Source: Natrinema hispanicum
GTDB lineage: Archaea > Halobacteriota > Halobacteria > Halobacteriales > Natrialbaceae
Direction of reading: 5' to 3'
Length of the DNA stretch: 64,000 nucleotides
Assembly (NCBI RefSeq): GCF_004217335.1
Contig: NZ_SHMP01000009.1
Location: forward strand, 62,001 to 126,000
A program made the translations under genes and the position numbers. Below the pieces are notes generated by a model that searched no databases, had not been told where the DNA came from, and saw nothing but the letters and a program-made list of their open reading frames with translations. This document shows, piece after piece, positions 44,137 to 54,438 of this stretch. Within the stretch, counting starts at the first letter, position 1; every line of letters starts with the position of its first letter.

Positions 44137-45873
44137 ATGATGTCGCTTCCAACTCGTGCTGGCCTTTTTGTCCGGACAGTCATCGCCGGTGTTAGCTGTC
44201 TGTTCCTCTCGAGTGGTGTCGTCGTCGCTGTCCTCTTGTTGATTGGCGTCCCGATCTACGCTGGGGCTCACTACGGTGTTGAGGTGGTTTCCTCACTAGC
44301 GATCCTCTCTGATTCTGATTTCCGTCTCGCCGCCGAGCCGCTCGCTGTAGCACTCGTAGTTGCGGTCGGGATGCCTTGTTTGGCGGCCGTCGAATTGTCG
44401 CTGCGGACCGTCCGTACCGCTCGCGAGCGCTCCGCACCGGCTGGTGCACTTGCCCAGGGGATTATCGAACTCGCCTCGTACGTACTGTTGCTTTCGTCGT
44501 TACTGATTGTGCTAAGTACTCTGCCGTTCCTTCGTTCAGTACTGCCTGCTCCGCTGTTCGGACTCTTGGTCCTGCTCGGCTTCTTTTATTTGCTGATGGC
44601 TGGATACCTCTGGGCTGCCCACGAATGGATCCGTTCGAAAGACGATGTGAACGATGAGCGCACGACCGGCGGTAATTGGCTCGTCATCGGGATTTTTATC
44701 GTCGGCTATCTCAGTATGGCCTATTGGGTTGGGTTCGCACTGCTCGTTGTCGCTGCACTTGTTTGGCTCGTTTTCGGATCGATTATCGTTCCCAATCATG
44801 TCGATGGGGTGCGAGACGCCATCGAGCGCCGCGCCGCCGAAATCACCGAGGAGGAACCTGTCGACCCAGCAGCCGCCTACGGCATCACGGACGAGGTCAA
44901 ATGGGTGCGTACCAGACTTGAGCAAACTACAGATCTGCGACCGACCATTCTAGTGACCGTCACAGGAATCGTTATAGTCGGAGCCAGTTACTGGGCAGCA
45001 ACTCTCGTATCAGTCGAAACTGTTGTCGTCTCAGTGGCCGCCGTGAGTGCTGTCGTGTTCGTTGGCATCCACGTCGGCGCTACAATACGCACAGAGTTTA
45101 CAGGCAACAACGCTGTTCTCCGAGATCTCGAGGACCGATTCGATCTCGAGGCGCTCACGGTCACGGACATCGAGTCGGTCGATCAGATTGACGGTACAGC
45201 GGGATCTACCTCTGACTCTGACCGGAAAGTCGATGTGAATGCATCCCTCGAGTCGATTGTCACTCGACTCGCTGGTCAGGTCGACCTGCCGCCGCCCGAG
45301 ATTCGAGTACTCGAGCACGGAACACCCGTCGCGCTGACAGTGGGCTATCGTCCCGCTGTCTCGACGCTTGTTCTCTCTAGGGGGCTGATCGAGACGCTTG
45401 AGTACCACGAACTCGAGGCCGCTATCGCTCACGAACTCGCCCACGCTGCCAATCGAGACGCCGCGGTGCTCACTGCGCTATCGGCGCCCAGTGCCGTTGC
45501 ACGACTCGCTCGTAGTCGATACGGCTACAACCCTGTCGTCGAACCACTAGCAATGTTGGTTGGAACCATCAGCCGGTGGTACGTCGCTCTCGTCTCCCGT
45601 GGCCGAGAGTACGCTGCTGACGACGGCGCGGTCGCGATTACCGGCGACCCAGCTGCGCTCGCAAGTGCACTTGAGTCGCTTGATGCTGACCTTGAGCGTC
45701 GCCCATCGACGGATCTTCGCGAGCGGGATACGGCTACTGCGTTCGCTATTGTCCCGCCACCGTGGGAGAAACATCCATTCTTCGATCGGACGCGACGATT
45801 TATTGCGCGTCGGGTCTTCGGTACGCATCCGCCAACCGAGAAGCGCATCGACCGGCTTCGCGCTCGAGTGTGA
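44137..45873 (+). CDS. M48 family metalloprotease with large membrane domain
   Basis: 579 residues from the ATG at 44137, 9 bp after a Shine-Dalgarno GAGGTGA. The first 320 residues hold about seven transmembrane helices. The protease domain then has the zinc motif AAIAHELAHAANRDAAVL near 440 and the third-ligand helix SRGREYAADDGAVAITGD. The end matches the HtpX-like gene at 24785 (FGTHPPTEKRIDRL versus FGTHPPTDERIKAL), so the two proteases are related, but this one has an extended membrane part. Confidence 0.9.
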   Translation: MMSLPTRAGLFVRTVIAGVSCLFLSSGVVVAVLLLIGVPIYAGAHYGVEVVSSLAILSDSDFRLAAEPLAVALVVAVGMPCLAAVELSLRTVRTARERSAPAGALAQGIIELASYVLLLSSLLIVLSTLPFLRSVLPAPLFGLLVLLGFFYLLMAGYLWAAHEWIRSKDDVNDERTTGGNWLVIGIFIVGYLSMAYWVGFALLVVAALVWLVFGSIIVPNHVDGVRDAIERRAAEITEEEPVDPAAAYGITDEVKWVRTRLEQTTDLRPTILVTVTGIVIVGASYWAATLVSVETVVVSVAAVSAVVFVGIHVGATIRTEFTGNNAVLRDLEDRFDLEALTVTDIESVDQIDGTAGSTSDSDRKVDVNASLESIVTRLAGQVDLPPPEIRVLEHGTPVALTVGYRPAVSTLVLSRGLIETLEYHELEAAIAHELAHAANRDAAVLTALSAPSAVARLARSRYGYNPVVEPLAMLVGTISRWYVALVSRGREYAADDGAVAITGDPAALASALESLDADLERRPSTDLRERDTATAFAIVPPPWEKHPFFDRTRRFIARRVFGTHPPTEKRIDRLRARV

Positions 45874-45889
45874 CCAGCACTTGATAGAG

Positions 45890-46080
45890 ATGCGAGCGCA
45901 TACCCCCGTCTTCCCGTGAGTGACGAGTGTTCCGACACCCTGTTGGAACCGAGGAGCGAACAGGCGGGGGTTGAGCGGGCAGCATAGTGTGACAGTCCAC
46001 CGTTCTGTTGCAGTGCCGGATTTCCCACAGTTTCACTGTCACTTGACGAACCAACACGGTCTGGTTGGACGGTTGTGAGA
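45890..46080 (-). mobile_element. TnpB C-terminal relic (IS1341-type)
   Basis: The leftward frame includes RQVTVKLWEIRHCNRTVDCH, TMLPAQPPPVRSSV and NTRHSREDGG, the tail typical of one haloarchaeal IS1341 TnpB group, followed by no intact end. Nothing of the rest of the element is visible. Confidence 0.6.
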
Positions 46081-46132
46081 GAGGGGTTGGGCAGGAGAGA
46101 CGGGAAGCGCTCGCTGGTATCCGTAGAGACCG

Positions 46133-46447
46133 TCAGATGACGAACTGTTCGATAAGGACCCAAAGCGTTACTACCAGCACGAAGACCGTCACATCAAGAA
46201 ACGTCAGGTCATCGTCTCGTCGTACGAACACACCGCCTTCGTGGCGGAACCAGTCGCGGCCGATGAACCAGAGAAGCATTACCCCACTCAAAAGAAATAT
46301 CCAGGCGTCCTCGAATCCTTCCTGCACGAAATCCAACGTTGCCAGCGCCGTAATTACTAGCGCGATCCCTCCCCAGATGACGGATAGTATCGTGGGGCGA
46401 TTGAAACCCGCTGTTGGCTGCTCGCCGTTATGGGTCGCGTCTGTCAC
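46133..46447 (-). CDS. Hypothetical three-span membrane protein (104 aa)
   Basis: 104 residues from a GTG start (VTDATHNGEQPTAGF). Three hydrophobic helices lie at about 20-40, 48-66 and 84-103, with a charged loop (RDWFRHEGGVFVRRDDD). Not recognised. Confidence 0.6.
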   Translation of the reverse strand: MTDATHNGEQPTAGFNRPTILSVIWGGIALVITALATLDFVQEGFEDAWIFLLSGVMLLWFIGRDWFRHEGGVFVRRDDDLTFLDVTVFVLVVTLWVLIEQFVI

Positions 46448-46755
46448 TGCACACTCATTTTCACAACCCCATCTCCTTAAATATTAAAGGTGGTATATAT
46501 TCTGTTCGATATCCAACCGGTTCTGGGGTGTCGCCCCTTTTGAACAGAATCTCCACGAACTCAGTGAATACCCCTGCTACTCTCCATCACTGTTGCTGGA
46601 ACGGTTAATCGACGATGCCCAGAAAATACACCAGTAACGGCCGATACTCCAAGGAGGCTCGCTACCGCTACACGACCGAGGTCTGAGGCTTAATTAAAGA
46701 CAAATGAGAAGTGAGATATGAAGAGTCTCTGCATCCTATGGGGATATAATGCTAT
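46448..46755. other. Gene-free stretch
   Basis: No gene supported. It contains a short GC hairpin (GGGGTGTCGCCCC near 46525) within sequence resembling another IS relic, and AT-rich DNA near 46485-46500. Confidence 0.4.
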
Positions 46756-47406
46756 TCAGATACCGAAATGTAACTCACGCTCAACGACTGTGTATCCTTG
46801 CGCTGTGAATGCATCATCGCGGTACTGTTCTGCGAAGTACTGCTGTGGGATACGCCGTAATCCGAAGCGCCGATCCGATGTATACTCGACATCGACGATT
46901 GTCTCACCGTTTTGGCGACTAATCGTTGCTGTGTACGTCGCCCATGGCTGATTGTTCGCCATGATCTCCAACTCGACTCGGTGAATTCCACTTGGTGTAT
47001 CTTCCGTCTGTGTCTGGACAGTCACCACAGCAGATCGGAGACCGAACAGGTACGAGGTGCGATATCGTATCGTGTCACCGTCGATTGACACTTCGTCTGC
47101 AATTCCCCACTGGAACGCGAGCACCGGCGGTGTCGGGCTAGTAAACGCCTCGACGACGGTCTCGAGATCAGCATCAGTTCGGAGTTGAACTGTCCCACGA
47201 GACTGCAGAATCGGAGCGCGGGCAACGACGAGTAACCCAGCTGCGACGATGACCGCTGGCAGCAGTGATGTCATCAAGTATGTCCCAAGGAACAGCGACA
47301 CTGCGATCACGACAACAAGAGCACTCAGAGGGCGTTCACGGTCGAGGTATCGGTTTGCAACCGTGACCGCCTCCTGTGGTCGTTCAATGTCGTTTATGGA
47401 GGGCAT
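46756..47406 (-). CDS. Hypothetical membrane-anchored protein (216 aa)
   Basis: 216 residues from the ATG at 47406 (MPSINDIERPQEAVTVANRY). Two adjacent transmembrane helices (about 27-65) are followed by a beta-rich soluble domain (about 85-216) that may have an SRPBCC-like fold (FQWGIADEVSIDGDTIRYRT). An earlier in-frame start at 47514 is less likely. Not recognised. Confidence 0.65.
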   Translation of the reverse strand: MPSINDIERPQEAVTVANRYLDRERPLSALVVVIAVSLFLGTYLMTSLLPAVIVAAGLLVVARAPILQSRGTVQLRTDADLETVVEAFTSPTPPVLAFQWGIADEVSIDGDTIRYRTSYLFGLRSAVVTVQTQTEDTPSGIHRVELEIMANNQPWATYTATISRQNGETIVDVEYTSDRRFGLRRIPQQYFAEQYRDDAFTAQGYTVVERELHFGI

Positions 47407-47752
47407 GTAGAAACATCCTTGTAGAATACAGTTAGATCTAATGATGATTTCTACATTCCTTGTGGATGGGTTTGGTGCGTGCAGTTCAGTCCTACTAACT
47501 GACCTATGTCTCATCGCTCAGTGACGAGAAGTGGATGAGACCGGCGCTCTCATTGCAGACGATGTGGGCATCCAGAGTTACAGTCAGTGTGATTATGACT
47601 GACTCAACTGCTTGGTAGATATGCAAACGGATCGCCAGGGTTCTGCCACTTGCGAGGGGGGGTTTCGGTACTCGTGCGAAATATAGGCATCTATCGGTTA
47701 CTTGGAAATGAAAATAAAGTTTCATTATGAATGCTTTGAATGTCTGGCGCTA
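47407..47752. other. Gene-free stretch
   Basis: I see no gene or notable repeat here apart from AT-rich segments before 47753 and near 47410-47460, the latter in the promoter position of the 46756 gene. Confidence 0.4.
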
Positions 47753-48229
47753 CTACTCGTACTGATGCGACGGACAGTAGTCCCGTGATTCATGGACCAA
47801 ATTATAGCACCGGCGATAATCACAGAATTTGGTAGAGAGATTCTCGTATACTGATTGGATATTGGAGTTATCCTTGTCTGCGCAATCAGTACAATAGTAA
47901 GTTGTGAACCATTCCTCAGGGTCAGTAAACTCAATCTCAACCGTATGCGTTGCTTCGGAGTCACAGTCGTACATACGACAAGACGTTATGTCGTCTGATT
48001 CTTCTCCAAGCACCGCGTTGAGTATCATCCGGACGCTTTCGTGACCTTCAGCGATCGTTTCGCCTTGTTTTGTTTCGATTCTTGGACCACCCCACATCCC
48101 AATAGATTCGAATTCCACACATTGATCGAACTTGTCTCTGAACTCCGCACACGTTGTGCACCGCTCGTGAGTCGAGAAGTTCAGTGGAAGGTTAAATTCG
48201 TCCTCATCGAATGAACGTTCGACTGGCAT
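47753..48229 (-). CDS. Cysteine-rich probable zinc-binding protein (158 aa)
   Basis: 158 residues with many Cys/His pairs: HERCTTCAEFRDKFDQC, SCRMYDCDSEATHTVEIEF, YYCTDCADK and FCDYRRCYNLVHESRDYC followed by PSHQ. At least two zinc sites are likely. The middle part resembles haloarchaeal treble-clef proteins, but no family is recognised. Confidence 0.65.
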   Translation of the reverse strand: MPVERSFDEDEFNLPLNFSTHERCTTCAEFRDKFDQCVEFESIGMWGGPRIETKQGETIAEGHESVRMILNAVLGEESDDITSCRMYDCDSEATHTVEIEFTDPEEWFTTYYCTDCADKDNSNIQSVYENLSTKFCDYRRCYNLVHESRDYCPSHQYE

Positions 48230-48494
48230 TGTACATCTATATGTGATTTTGAAAATCCTCGCAGACTGAAATCAGTGCTGTGGTACTGGCAGATATGGGG
48301 CCTCACACTCAGAGAATCCAATAGACGATACTTCTGCTAAATTCATCCTCCCAATACAGCACACCGTTATTGACAACAATCAGAGTGACCGGTGCTGGCT
48401 TGATAACTATACTACCTATACTGACCGATTCATTGATTCGAAGGGAGATGGTGTGACGGATTCTATGACACTTTGTATTGGAAGTTGATTGGCT

Positions 48495-49760
48495 CTAAGA
48501 CTTATTGCCGTGTCGTATTTGGTGGCGGAGTCGATTGGCGACGCGCTCGGGTGTGTTAACGTACAGAAGTGTCTGCCGATAGAATTCGTATGGTGACTGC
48601 TTGACAGCCAGATCGGACCGTTCAAGCGTGACTGTCGCCGCGTTCGTGCCAGGCGGTTCTGCCCAGAACCCGCGTTTGACGGAAACGTCCCGGATTGCGT
48701 CCAGTGGGACACGCCACTGAACGGCGTTGAGTCGTGTGTCGTATGCGACCAATTCGTCGTCGTATAACCAGTACTCCATCGCCCCGAAGGCCAACTCAAA
48801 GTGAATGATCCCCATGAGTACGAAGCTCATTACGGCTACGACGAGTGCAACGCCAATCCCGACGACTGTCGCCGTCGGTCCAACAATGAACGCTCCGACG
48901 AATCCCAGAATAGCCACCAAGAAAAGGGCTGCAACTCGAGAAAAGATGTTGAGCATCTCCCACTCAATGTGGGGAATGACCCCGTCGATAGCCCCTGCAA
49001 TTTGAACCGCGCGCCGATCAGTTCGGAACCGCTCGCTCGGACGTCCCGTCGGCTCCGAAAGTTCGAATGAATCTGCTCCCGTTGGCGGCGAGTCTCGGCA
49101 TATCTCGTACGCGATCCGCCCTACGACGAGGACGACTGCAATCGCGGTGAACCCGGTCGAGGGGTCGAAGTCGGCTCCCGCGTGGACGGTGTCGACAGCG
49201 ACGATTGGAAGCGCCATCAGAATCGGCCCAAGCCATCGTACGCTCGGGAGAATCCTCTTAGCGGGTGGACGATCCGAGTGGACGAACCGCCGAAAGGTCC
49301 AGCCGTGTTTCACAATGATAGCGAGACCACCGGCAGCTAGTATCCCGAGCGTCGGCTCTGACCCGATAGTGAACGGCGGATCAAGGAACGTCGTCGTCAG
49401 TCCGATAGCAAAGGCGGTTAGTGGTGCCGCGGTAAATAGCCCAACCACGGCCGGCTTAAGATTGTGTACTGCGATCGGTGGCACCCCATCGACCGGCCGG
49501 ATGGTCCCGAGTTTTGGAGTCAAAAATCTGAACGGGTTCGGGTCTCCGTTCCGGCGCATTGCTGGTGGTTCCGTTGGCGAGAACTCTTCGCGTGGAGCTG
49601 CAATCACTGTTTGACAGAACCGCTGAACTGCCTCTCCGATCATGTCTCCCCAGTAGATCAACAGCACGATGTATAGCGAAAACGAATGAAACAGGACCGC
49701 CACGAGCGCAACGAGATCGACAGATAATACGCTAGTACGACGGAAAATATTGTCAGTCAT
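48495..49760 (-). CDS. DUF6498/PH-domain membrane protein
   Basis: 421 residues. About nine transmembrane helices in two groups (15-45, 100-210 and 275-330) are followed by a C-terminal bacterial-PH-like domain (EYWLYDDELVAYDTRLNAVQ to RVANRLRHQIRHG). The N-terminal part (VALFHSFSLYIVLLIYWGD-like) matches the DUF6498 signature. Function unknown. Divergent from the ABC operon at 49965. Confidence 0.75.
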   Translation of the reverse strand: MTDNIFRRTSVLSVDLVALVAVLFHSFSLYIVLLIYWGDMIGEAVQRFCQTVIAAPREEFSPTEPPAMRRNGDPNPFRFLTPKLGTIRPVDGVPPIAVHNLKPAVVGLFTAAPLTAFAIGLTTTFLDPPFTIGSEPTLGILAAGGLAIIVKHGWTFRRFVHSDRPPAKRILPSVRWLGPILMALPIVAVDTVHAGADFDPSTGFTAIAVVLVVGRIAYEICRDSPPTGADSFELSEPTGRPSERFRTDRRAVQIAGAIDGVIPHIEWEMLNIFSRVAALFLVAILGFVGAFIVGPTATVVGIGVALVVAVMSFVLMGIIHFELAFGAMEYWLYDDELVAYDTRLNAVQWRVPLDAIRDVSVKRGFWAEPPGTNAATVTLERSDLAVKQSPYEFYRQTLLYVNTPERVANRLRHQIRHGNKS

Positions 49761-49964
49761 ACTTATATATGGGTGGTGGAATAAAAAATGTTGTCAGTCA
49801 GTCTTAGAGAGCATACGTAAGTGTCTAAACTCCTTTTATAAATACAACCCAATAGCATTCGAGACAGATTTAACTGTTTTAAAACATTTAAAATTGATGC
49901 TCAGGATTATCTGGATGAGAAAGTAGTTAAAAGATTTACAATAAACTGCTACCCGTGTACGTGT

Positions 49965-50897
49965 ATGCCAGCGATTACAGTCGACAATCTGACCAAATCA
50001 TTCGGTCAGACCCTCGCACTGGACGACCTCTCCTTCCAGGTCAAAGAGGGTGAAGTGTTCGGCTTTCTTGGTCCCAACGGTGCCGGCAAGTCGACGACAA
50101 TCAACATCGTCTTGGATTTTGCCCGACCGACGGATGGCTCAGTCAGCGTCCTTGGTATGAATGCACAACGAAACAGTCGGGACATTCGGCAGCGAACCGG
50201 TGTCCTTCCCGAAGGTGTCGAAACCTACGACCGCCTGACCGCCCGCCAGCACCTCGAGTTTGCGATCAACTCCAAGAACGCCAACGACGAACCCGAAGCG
50301 CTGTTAGAGCGTGTTGGCCTCGAGGATGCGATCGACAGGAAAGCTGGCGGCTTCTCGAAGGGGATGTCCCAGCGGCTCATGCTCGCGATGGCGCTGGTCG
50401 GCGAACCGGATCTGCTCATCTTGGACGAGCCCTCGACCGGTCTCGACCCAAACGGCGCCCGCGAAATGCGCGACCTCGTCCGTGAAGAGAATGAACGGGG
50501 CGCGACGGTCTTCTTTTCGAGCCATATTATGGAGCAGGTCGAAGAAGTCTGTGACCGTGTCGGCATCCTCCGTGACGGCGAGATGGTCGCTGTCGACTCT
50601 ATCGAAGGGCTACGCGACTCTGTCTCTGGCGGCACGTCGCTTCGCGTCACCGTCGATCGGATCGACGATGCCGCCCTCCAAGCAGTTCGTTCGCTCCAAG
50701 ACGTCACTCGTGCCACCGTTGAGGGCGAAGACCCGCCAGCGATTGTCGCCTCCGTCAACGGCTCGAAGACAGCCGTCCTCTCGACGCTCGAGGACCACGG
50801 TACCGAGATACAGGACTTCCAAACGACTGAGTCCTCGCTCGAGGACGTCTTCCGTTCGTATACTACGGGCACAAGACCGGAGGTGCACGCGCAATGA
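49965..50897 (+). CDS. ABC transporter ATP-binding protein (NosF/DrrA-like)
   Basis: 310 residues: Walker A GPNGAGKSTT, signature FSKGMSQR, Walker B LLILDEPSTGLDP and switch FFSSHIMEQ, very similar to the ATPase at 30408. It overlaps its permease with ATGA at 50894. The start is preceded by AT-rich promoter DNA (about 49920-49945). Confidence 0.93.
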   Translation: MPAITVDNLTKSFGQTLALDDLSFQVKEGEVFGFLGPNGAGKSTTINIVLDFARPTDGSVSVLGMNAQRNSRDIRQRTGVLPEGVETYDRLTARQHLEFAINSKNANDEPEALLERVGLEDAIDRKAGGFSKGMSQRLMLAMALVGEPDLLILDEPSTGLDPNGAREMRDLVREENERGATVFFSSHIMEQVEEVCDRVGILRDGEMVAVDSIEGLRDSVSGGTSLRVTVDRIDDAALQAVRSLQDVTRATVEGEDPPAIVASVNGSKTAVLSTLEDHGTEIQDFQTTESSLEDVFRSYTTGTRPEVHAQ

Positions 50898-51865
50898 GTA
50901 CCGAAATCGACGCCGTAGGTGAGTCGACCGAAAGTGGATCAACCTCGAGTGGGATCCATTTTGAGAGCATCCTCACGGTCGCGAAGAAAGACTTTCAGGA
51001 TGCGGTTCGTTCGTGGCTCTTCTGGGGGCTAAGCGTGCTTTTCTTCCTAGTACTGGTCGGCATCTCGGGAGCGCTGTCGTACTTCGGCGAGGATATCGCA
51101 GCACAGGGAGTGACGACCGATGCGCTCGTCTTCCTCGTCAGCCAGGTCACCAAGTGGATTGTACCGCTGATTGCGCTGATTCTGGGCTGGAAGTCGATTG
51201 CTGGTGAGCGAGAATCCGGAAGTGTAAAAATACTCCTTTCACTTCCGCATTCGCGAAAGGACGTCGTTATCGGAAAACTACTCGGCCGCTCAGCCGTGTT
51301 GTCGGTGTCGCTGACAGTCGGATTCGTCCTCGCGGCAGCTCTCGTTGCCGCATTTCTCGGTGGTTTCGATATCGTAGACTACGGCGGCTTATTAGTCATG
51401 TCGATGATTTATGGTATGGCCTACACGAGCATCGCCGTCTCGCTCTCGTCTCTGACGCGTTCGACGACCATTGCTGGAGCTGCGATGTTCTGTGTTTTCC
51501 TGCTCTTTTACGTTGTATGGAACAGTCTCGGGGTTATATTTAGGCTGCTCGGTGAGCGAGAGTTCCTCTTCTTCGATACCGTAACGTACACGCAGGAGTT
51601 TCAGGGGCAAGAAATGGCGGCAGAGCGGCGGCAAGACTGGACGTACTTCATCACGAATCTCGATCCCGGCCAGGCATACAACAGAGGATTGACATTCCTT
51701 ACCGACGTTGATATGCTCGAGCAAGGATCGACCACCAGTGCACAGATGTTCGGCGGCGAGCTACCGATCTACCTGAATGATTGGTTCTCATTCATGATTC
51801 TGCTGTTTTGGATTGTCGTGCCGCTCGGGGTTGCACTCTATCGGTTTGATCGTGTCGACATCTGA
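50894..51865 (+). CDS. ABC-2 permease (NosY-like)
   Basis: 323 residues: a soluble N-terminus of about 35 residues, then six transmembrane helices with the element GERESGSVKILLSLPHSRKD after the second. It is translationally coupled to the ATPase at 49965. The gene after it encodes a large secreted protein, which could be a client or partner. Confidence 0.92.
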   Translation: MSTEIDAVGESTESGSTSSGIHFESILTVAKKDFQDAVRSWLFWGLSVLFFLVLVGISGALSYFGEDIAAQGVTTDALVFLVSQVTKWIVPLIALILGWKSIAGERESGSVKILLSLPHSRKDVVIGKLLGRSAVLSVSLTVGFVLAAALVAAFLGGFDIVDYGGLLVMSMIYGMAYTSIAVSLSSLTRSTTIAGAAMFCVFLLFYVVWNSLGVIFRLLGEREFLFFDTVTYTQEFQGQEMAAERRQDWTYFITNLDPGQAYNRGLTFLTDVDMLEQGSTTSAQMFGGELPIYLNDWFSFMILLFWIVVPLGVALYRFDRVDI

Positions 51866-52056
51866 CTTTCCGTTTCCCGACGGTGGAGAAGTGCATCGGT
51901 AGCGTGGCACTGCCAGCAGTCTCTCGTGGAACGAAATGGGAACCCGTAACTCACCCACCACAGCAAGCTGCTGTGTATGGGAAGCCGCGCCTTTCAGGGG
52001 GTGTGAATGTCACTATATCTTAACTTTTATAACCATGCGGTTGAACGTCCATTCAC

Positions 52057-54060
52057 ATGTCATCAGTATTGAAATCGCTAGCGAAACTGCGATCGACGGA
52101 CGGCTTCAGGGCGTTTCTGGCCGTGTGCATGGTCGCAGTCGTTGGCGTTGCAACGATCGGACTCCCGGTCGTCTTCGGCGGTGCGACGACGACTGCCCAA
52201 GCGACTGAGCCCTCCCCGGAGTTCGAATCGCACGACTCGATCACACAGGTCGACTCACAGTCTGAGCCGGCCGATGATATCTATCTCGGCGACAACGGAA
52301 GCGCCGTCCTCCACTATGAGAACGACTCCGAGGACCTCGATAAGATCGACGTGGGTATGGACGTCAGTGAAGGTTTGGTTCACATGCTTGTCGTTGATGA
52401 CGTCGAGAACCCAAACGAGGATGTAGAATCAGCGAATTTCTCGACGATCCTCAACCAGCAGGGCCTCTCCGGAAACGGATCGATGGTCATGCAGCAGCCG
52501 GACGATCTCAAAGATCTCACTGTTGACGTCTCTGGAGAGGTCTCCGAAGACGCCAACGAGTTCAACGCGGAGATGTCTGGGTCGTTCAACGGCGAGAATA
52601 CGAGTGCTGGGACAGTCAGTACGAGCGGCGAAATCGCCGCGACTGCGGATCGATTCGAGACGAACGGTGAGGTGTTCGCAGAGACAGACACCATGGGTAG
52701 CGGGTCGAACATGTACGTCGATGCGGCCGTGACGGAGACGAAGAGCGGCTACACGGTCGACGTTACCCGAGAACGGAACCTGTCCCAGTGGACGGCGAGT
52801 CAGTGGGAAACACGAGAGCAGGCTAAACAAACGCTTCAGGACCAGTATGGGATGCTCGCTACGAGTCTCAACGGAACTAGCGAGATCGAGATCACGAACT
52901 ACGATTTCCAGAACCAATCGAGCGGCCAGTCCCAGCTCGAGATTTCGTACACCGTTGCGTACACCGGCATCGACAGCGGTATCGAAGAGCAGCTAACCGA
53001 CCAACTGGTGTCAGATGAGTCAGCCGATCTGACCCGCTCGGAAGCACGGGAGATCGCGACCAGTGTCACTGAAGTCAATCTTGAGACGATCTCGTTCATG
53101 GTGGACGTGAACGAGGGCTCGGTTGACGCCGACTGGGATATTGCGATCGCGAACTACGACGAACTGACCCTCTCGATGTTCGATCTGATGAAAGCGACCG
53201 ATACGACTGGTCAGCTTCCTCAAGAGCAACTCGAGAATGCGCGAAAATCCATCGAGGCTCAGCAGGCGGCGAACCTCGAGTCGACGTTTACCTGGGACGG
53301 GTCGGTCGAACAAGCGTCGTCCGGTGATTTGTCGTTTAATGCGACGATGACGGGCGATACCAAAAACTGGAACGCCTACATCGACGAACTCGAGTCCCGC
53401 GACATCGAGCCGCCGAACGATGTCACGTTCGATCTCACGGCCGAAACCGACGGTGACGAACTCTCGATGGACGGCGAATTCAAACTCGAGGCAAAAGACC
53501 TGGCTGGACAGACGATTAAGAGTTGGGCACAGTCGATCCAAAACAGTCAGTCGTCGACGACGATGTCCCCGAAAACAGAAGAGTTCGTGTCGGCGCTGAA
53601 CGAATCCGAACTCAAGGTCGCTCGCATCGACGCTGGGCTCAAGGACGGCACGGTGCGCGTCGAAGCCGGAGCACAGTTCGAAAACATGAGCGAGATTACC
53701 GACACAGTCAGTGAGAGTCTGTCCGTCAGTGGCGTCGCGACCGAACAGCACAACGAGACGACATCGATGTACGTCTACGTCGACGACATGGACGGGATTG
53801 ACACCGCCTCGGCAACGAAGGCAGATCTCGAGCAGTTGAGCGTGGTCGGGCCCGAGACGACCGTCCATCAGGCCGGCGAGTGGGAAGACGACTTCCCACG
53901 ACCCGATACTGACGCGATGAGTGAATTCCTCGAGACTGAGACCGAAGACGCTGCTAAAGACGACGAGAACGCGGATGGCACATCCGGCTTCGGGATCGGT
54001 GCTGGACTCGCGTCGATTGCAGGACTACTGACGGCGCTCGTGCTCCGACGGCGAGCATAG
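52057..54060 (+). CDS. Large secreted acidic protein with C-terminal sorting-like anchor
   Basis: 667 residues. A hydrophobic N-terminal signal (about 15-45, ending ATTTAQA) is followed by a long, acidic, asparagine/serine-rich extracellular region containing many N-x-S/T sites. The end is SGFGIGAGLASIAGLLTALV then LRRRA, a helix plus basic tail that resembles the PGF-CTERM signal recognised by archaeosortase A, though the usual proline is serine here. Likely a surface protein; function unknown. The gene follows the ABC operon by 190 bp. Confidence 0.78.
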   Translation: MSSVLKSLAKLRSTDGFRAFLAVCMVAVVGVATIGLPVVFGGATTTAQATEPSPEFESHDSITQVDSQSEPADDIYLGDNGSAVLHYENDSEDLDKIDVGMDVSEGLVHMLVVDDVENPNEDVESANFSTILNQQGLSGNGSMVMQQPDDLKDLTVDVSGEVSEDANEFNAEMSGSFNGENTSAGTVSTSGEIAATADRFETNGEVFAETDTMGSGSNMYVDAAVTETKSGYTVDVTRERNLSQWTASQWETREQAKQTLQDQYGMLATSLNGTSEIEITNYDFQNQSSGQSQLEISYTVAYTGIDSGIEEQLTDQLVSDESADLTRSEAREIATSVTEVNLETISFMVDVNEGSVDADWDIAIANYDELTLSMFDLMKATDTTGQLPQEQLENARKSIEAQQAANLESTFTWDGSVEQASSGDLSFNATMTGDTKNWNAYIDELESRDIEPPNDVTFDLTAETDGDELSMDGEFKLEAKDLAGQTIKSWAQSIQNSQSSTTMSPKTEEFVSALNESELKVARIDAGLKDGTVRVEAGAQFENMSEITDTVSESLSVSGVATEQHNETTSMYVYVDDMDGIDTASATKADLEQLSVVGPETTVHQAGEWEDDFPRPDTDAMSEFLETETEDAAKDDENADGTSGFGIGAGLASIAGLLTALVLRRRA

Positions 54061-54108
54061 GCCGATCGCACGAACGGAAGTACCGCTCGAGAACGTGTTA
54101 ACACACAT

Positions 54109-54120
54109 ACTATTTTAATT
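54109..54120 (+). promoter_or_regulatory. TATA-like promoter element
   Basis: TACTATTTTAAT lies about 24 bp before the ATG at 54139, the distance expected for a leaderless archaeal transcript. Confidence 0.5.
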
Positions 54121-54138
54121 TCGAGCGAGAATACTCTC

Positions 54139-54438
54139 TTGATGCCCTCCAGTATCAACGAAGTCGTGTTTAGTAAGCCGTCTGGCCGCCTTACGGCGTT
54201 AGTTCAGTTCGCTGGATCGCTTATCTTCCTGGGGCTTTACGTATACTCTTGGATTGAGGGCAACGCTGACTCAAGCAACTGGTTGCTTATTATGGTGGTC
54301 GGGTCCGCGTTGGCTGGTATTGCCGAGGTCCTTCCAGAGAACCGGCGACAGACAGCCGGCGCATTACGTTTAGCAGCAATCCTCGTATTACTGTGTCTCA
54401 TCGGTGCTATTATCTTCACACCAGAGGCCAGTCATTAG
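54139..54438 (+). CDS. Small three-span membrane protein (99 aa)
   Basis: 99 residues from the ATG at 54139 (a second ATG at 54142). Hydrophobic helices lie at about 20-40, 48-65 and 75-94. Not recognised. It is probably transcribed from its own promoter. Confidence 0.6.
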   Translation: MMPSSINEVVFSKPSGRLTALVQFAGSLIFLGLYVYSWIEGNADSSNWLLIMVVGSALAGIAEVLPENRRQTAGALRLAAILVLLCLIGAIIFTPEASH

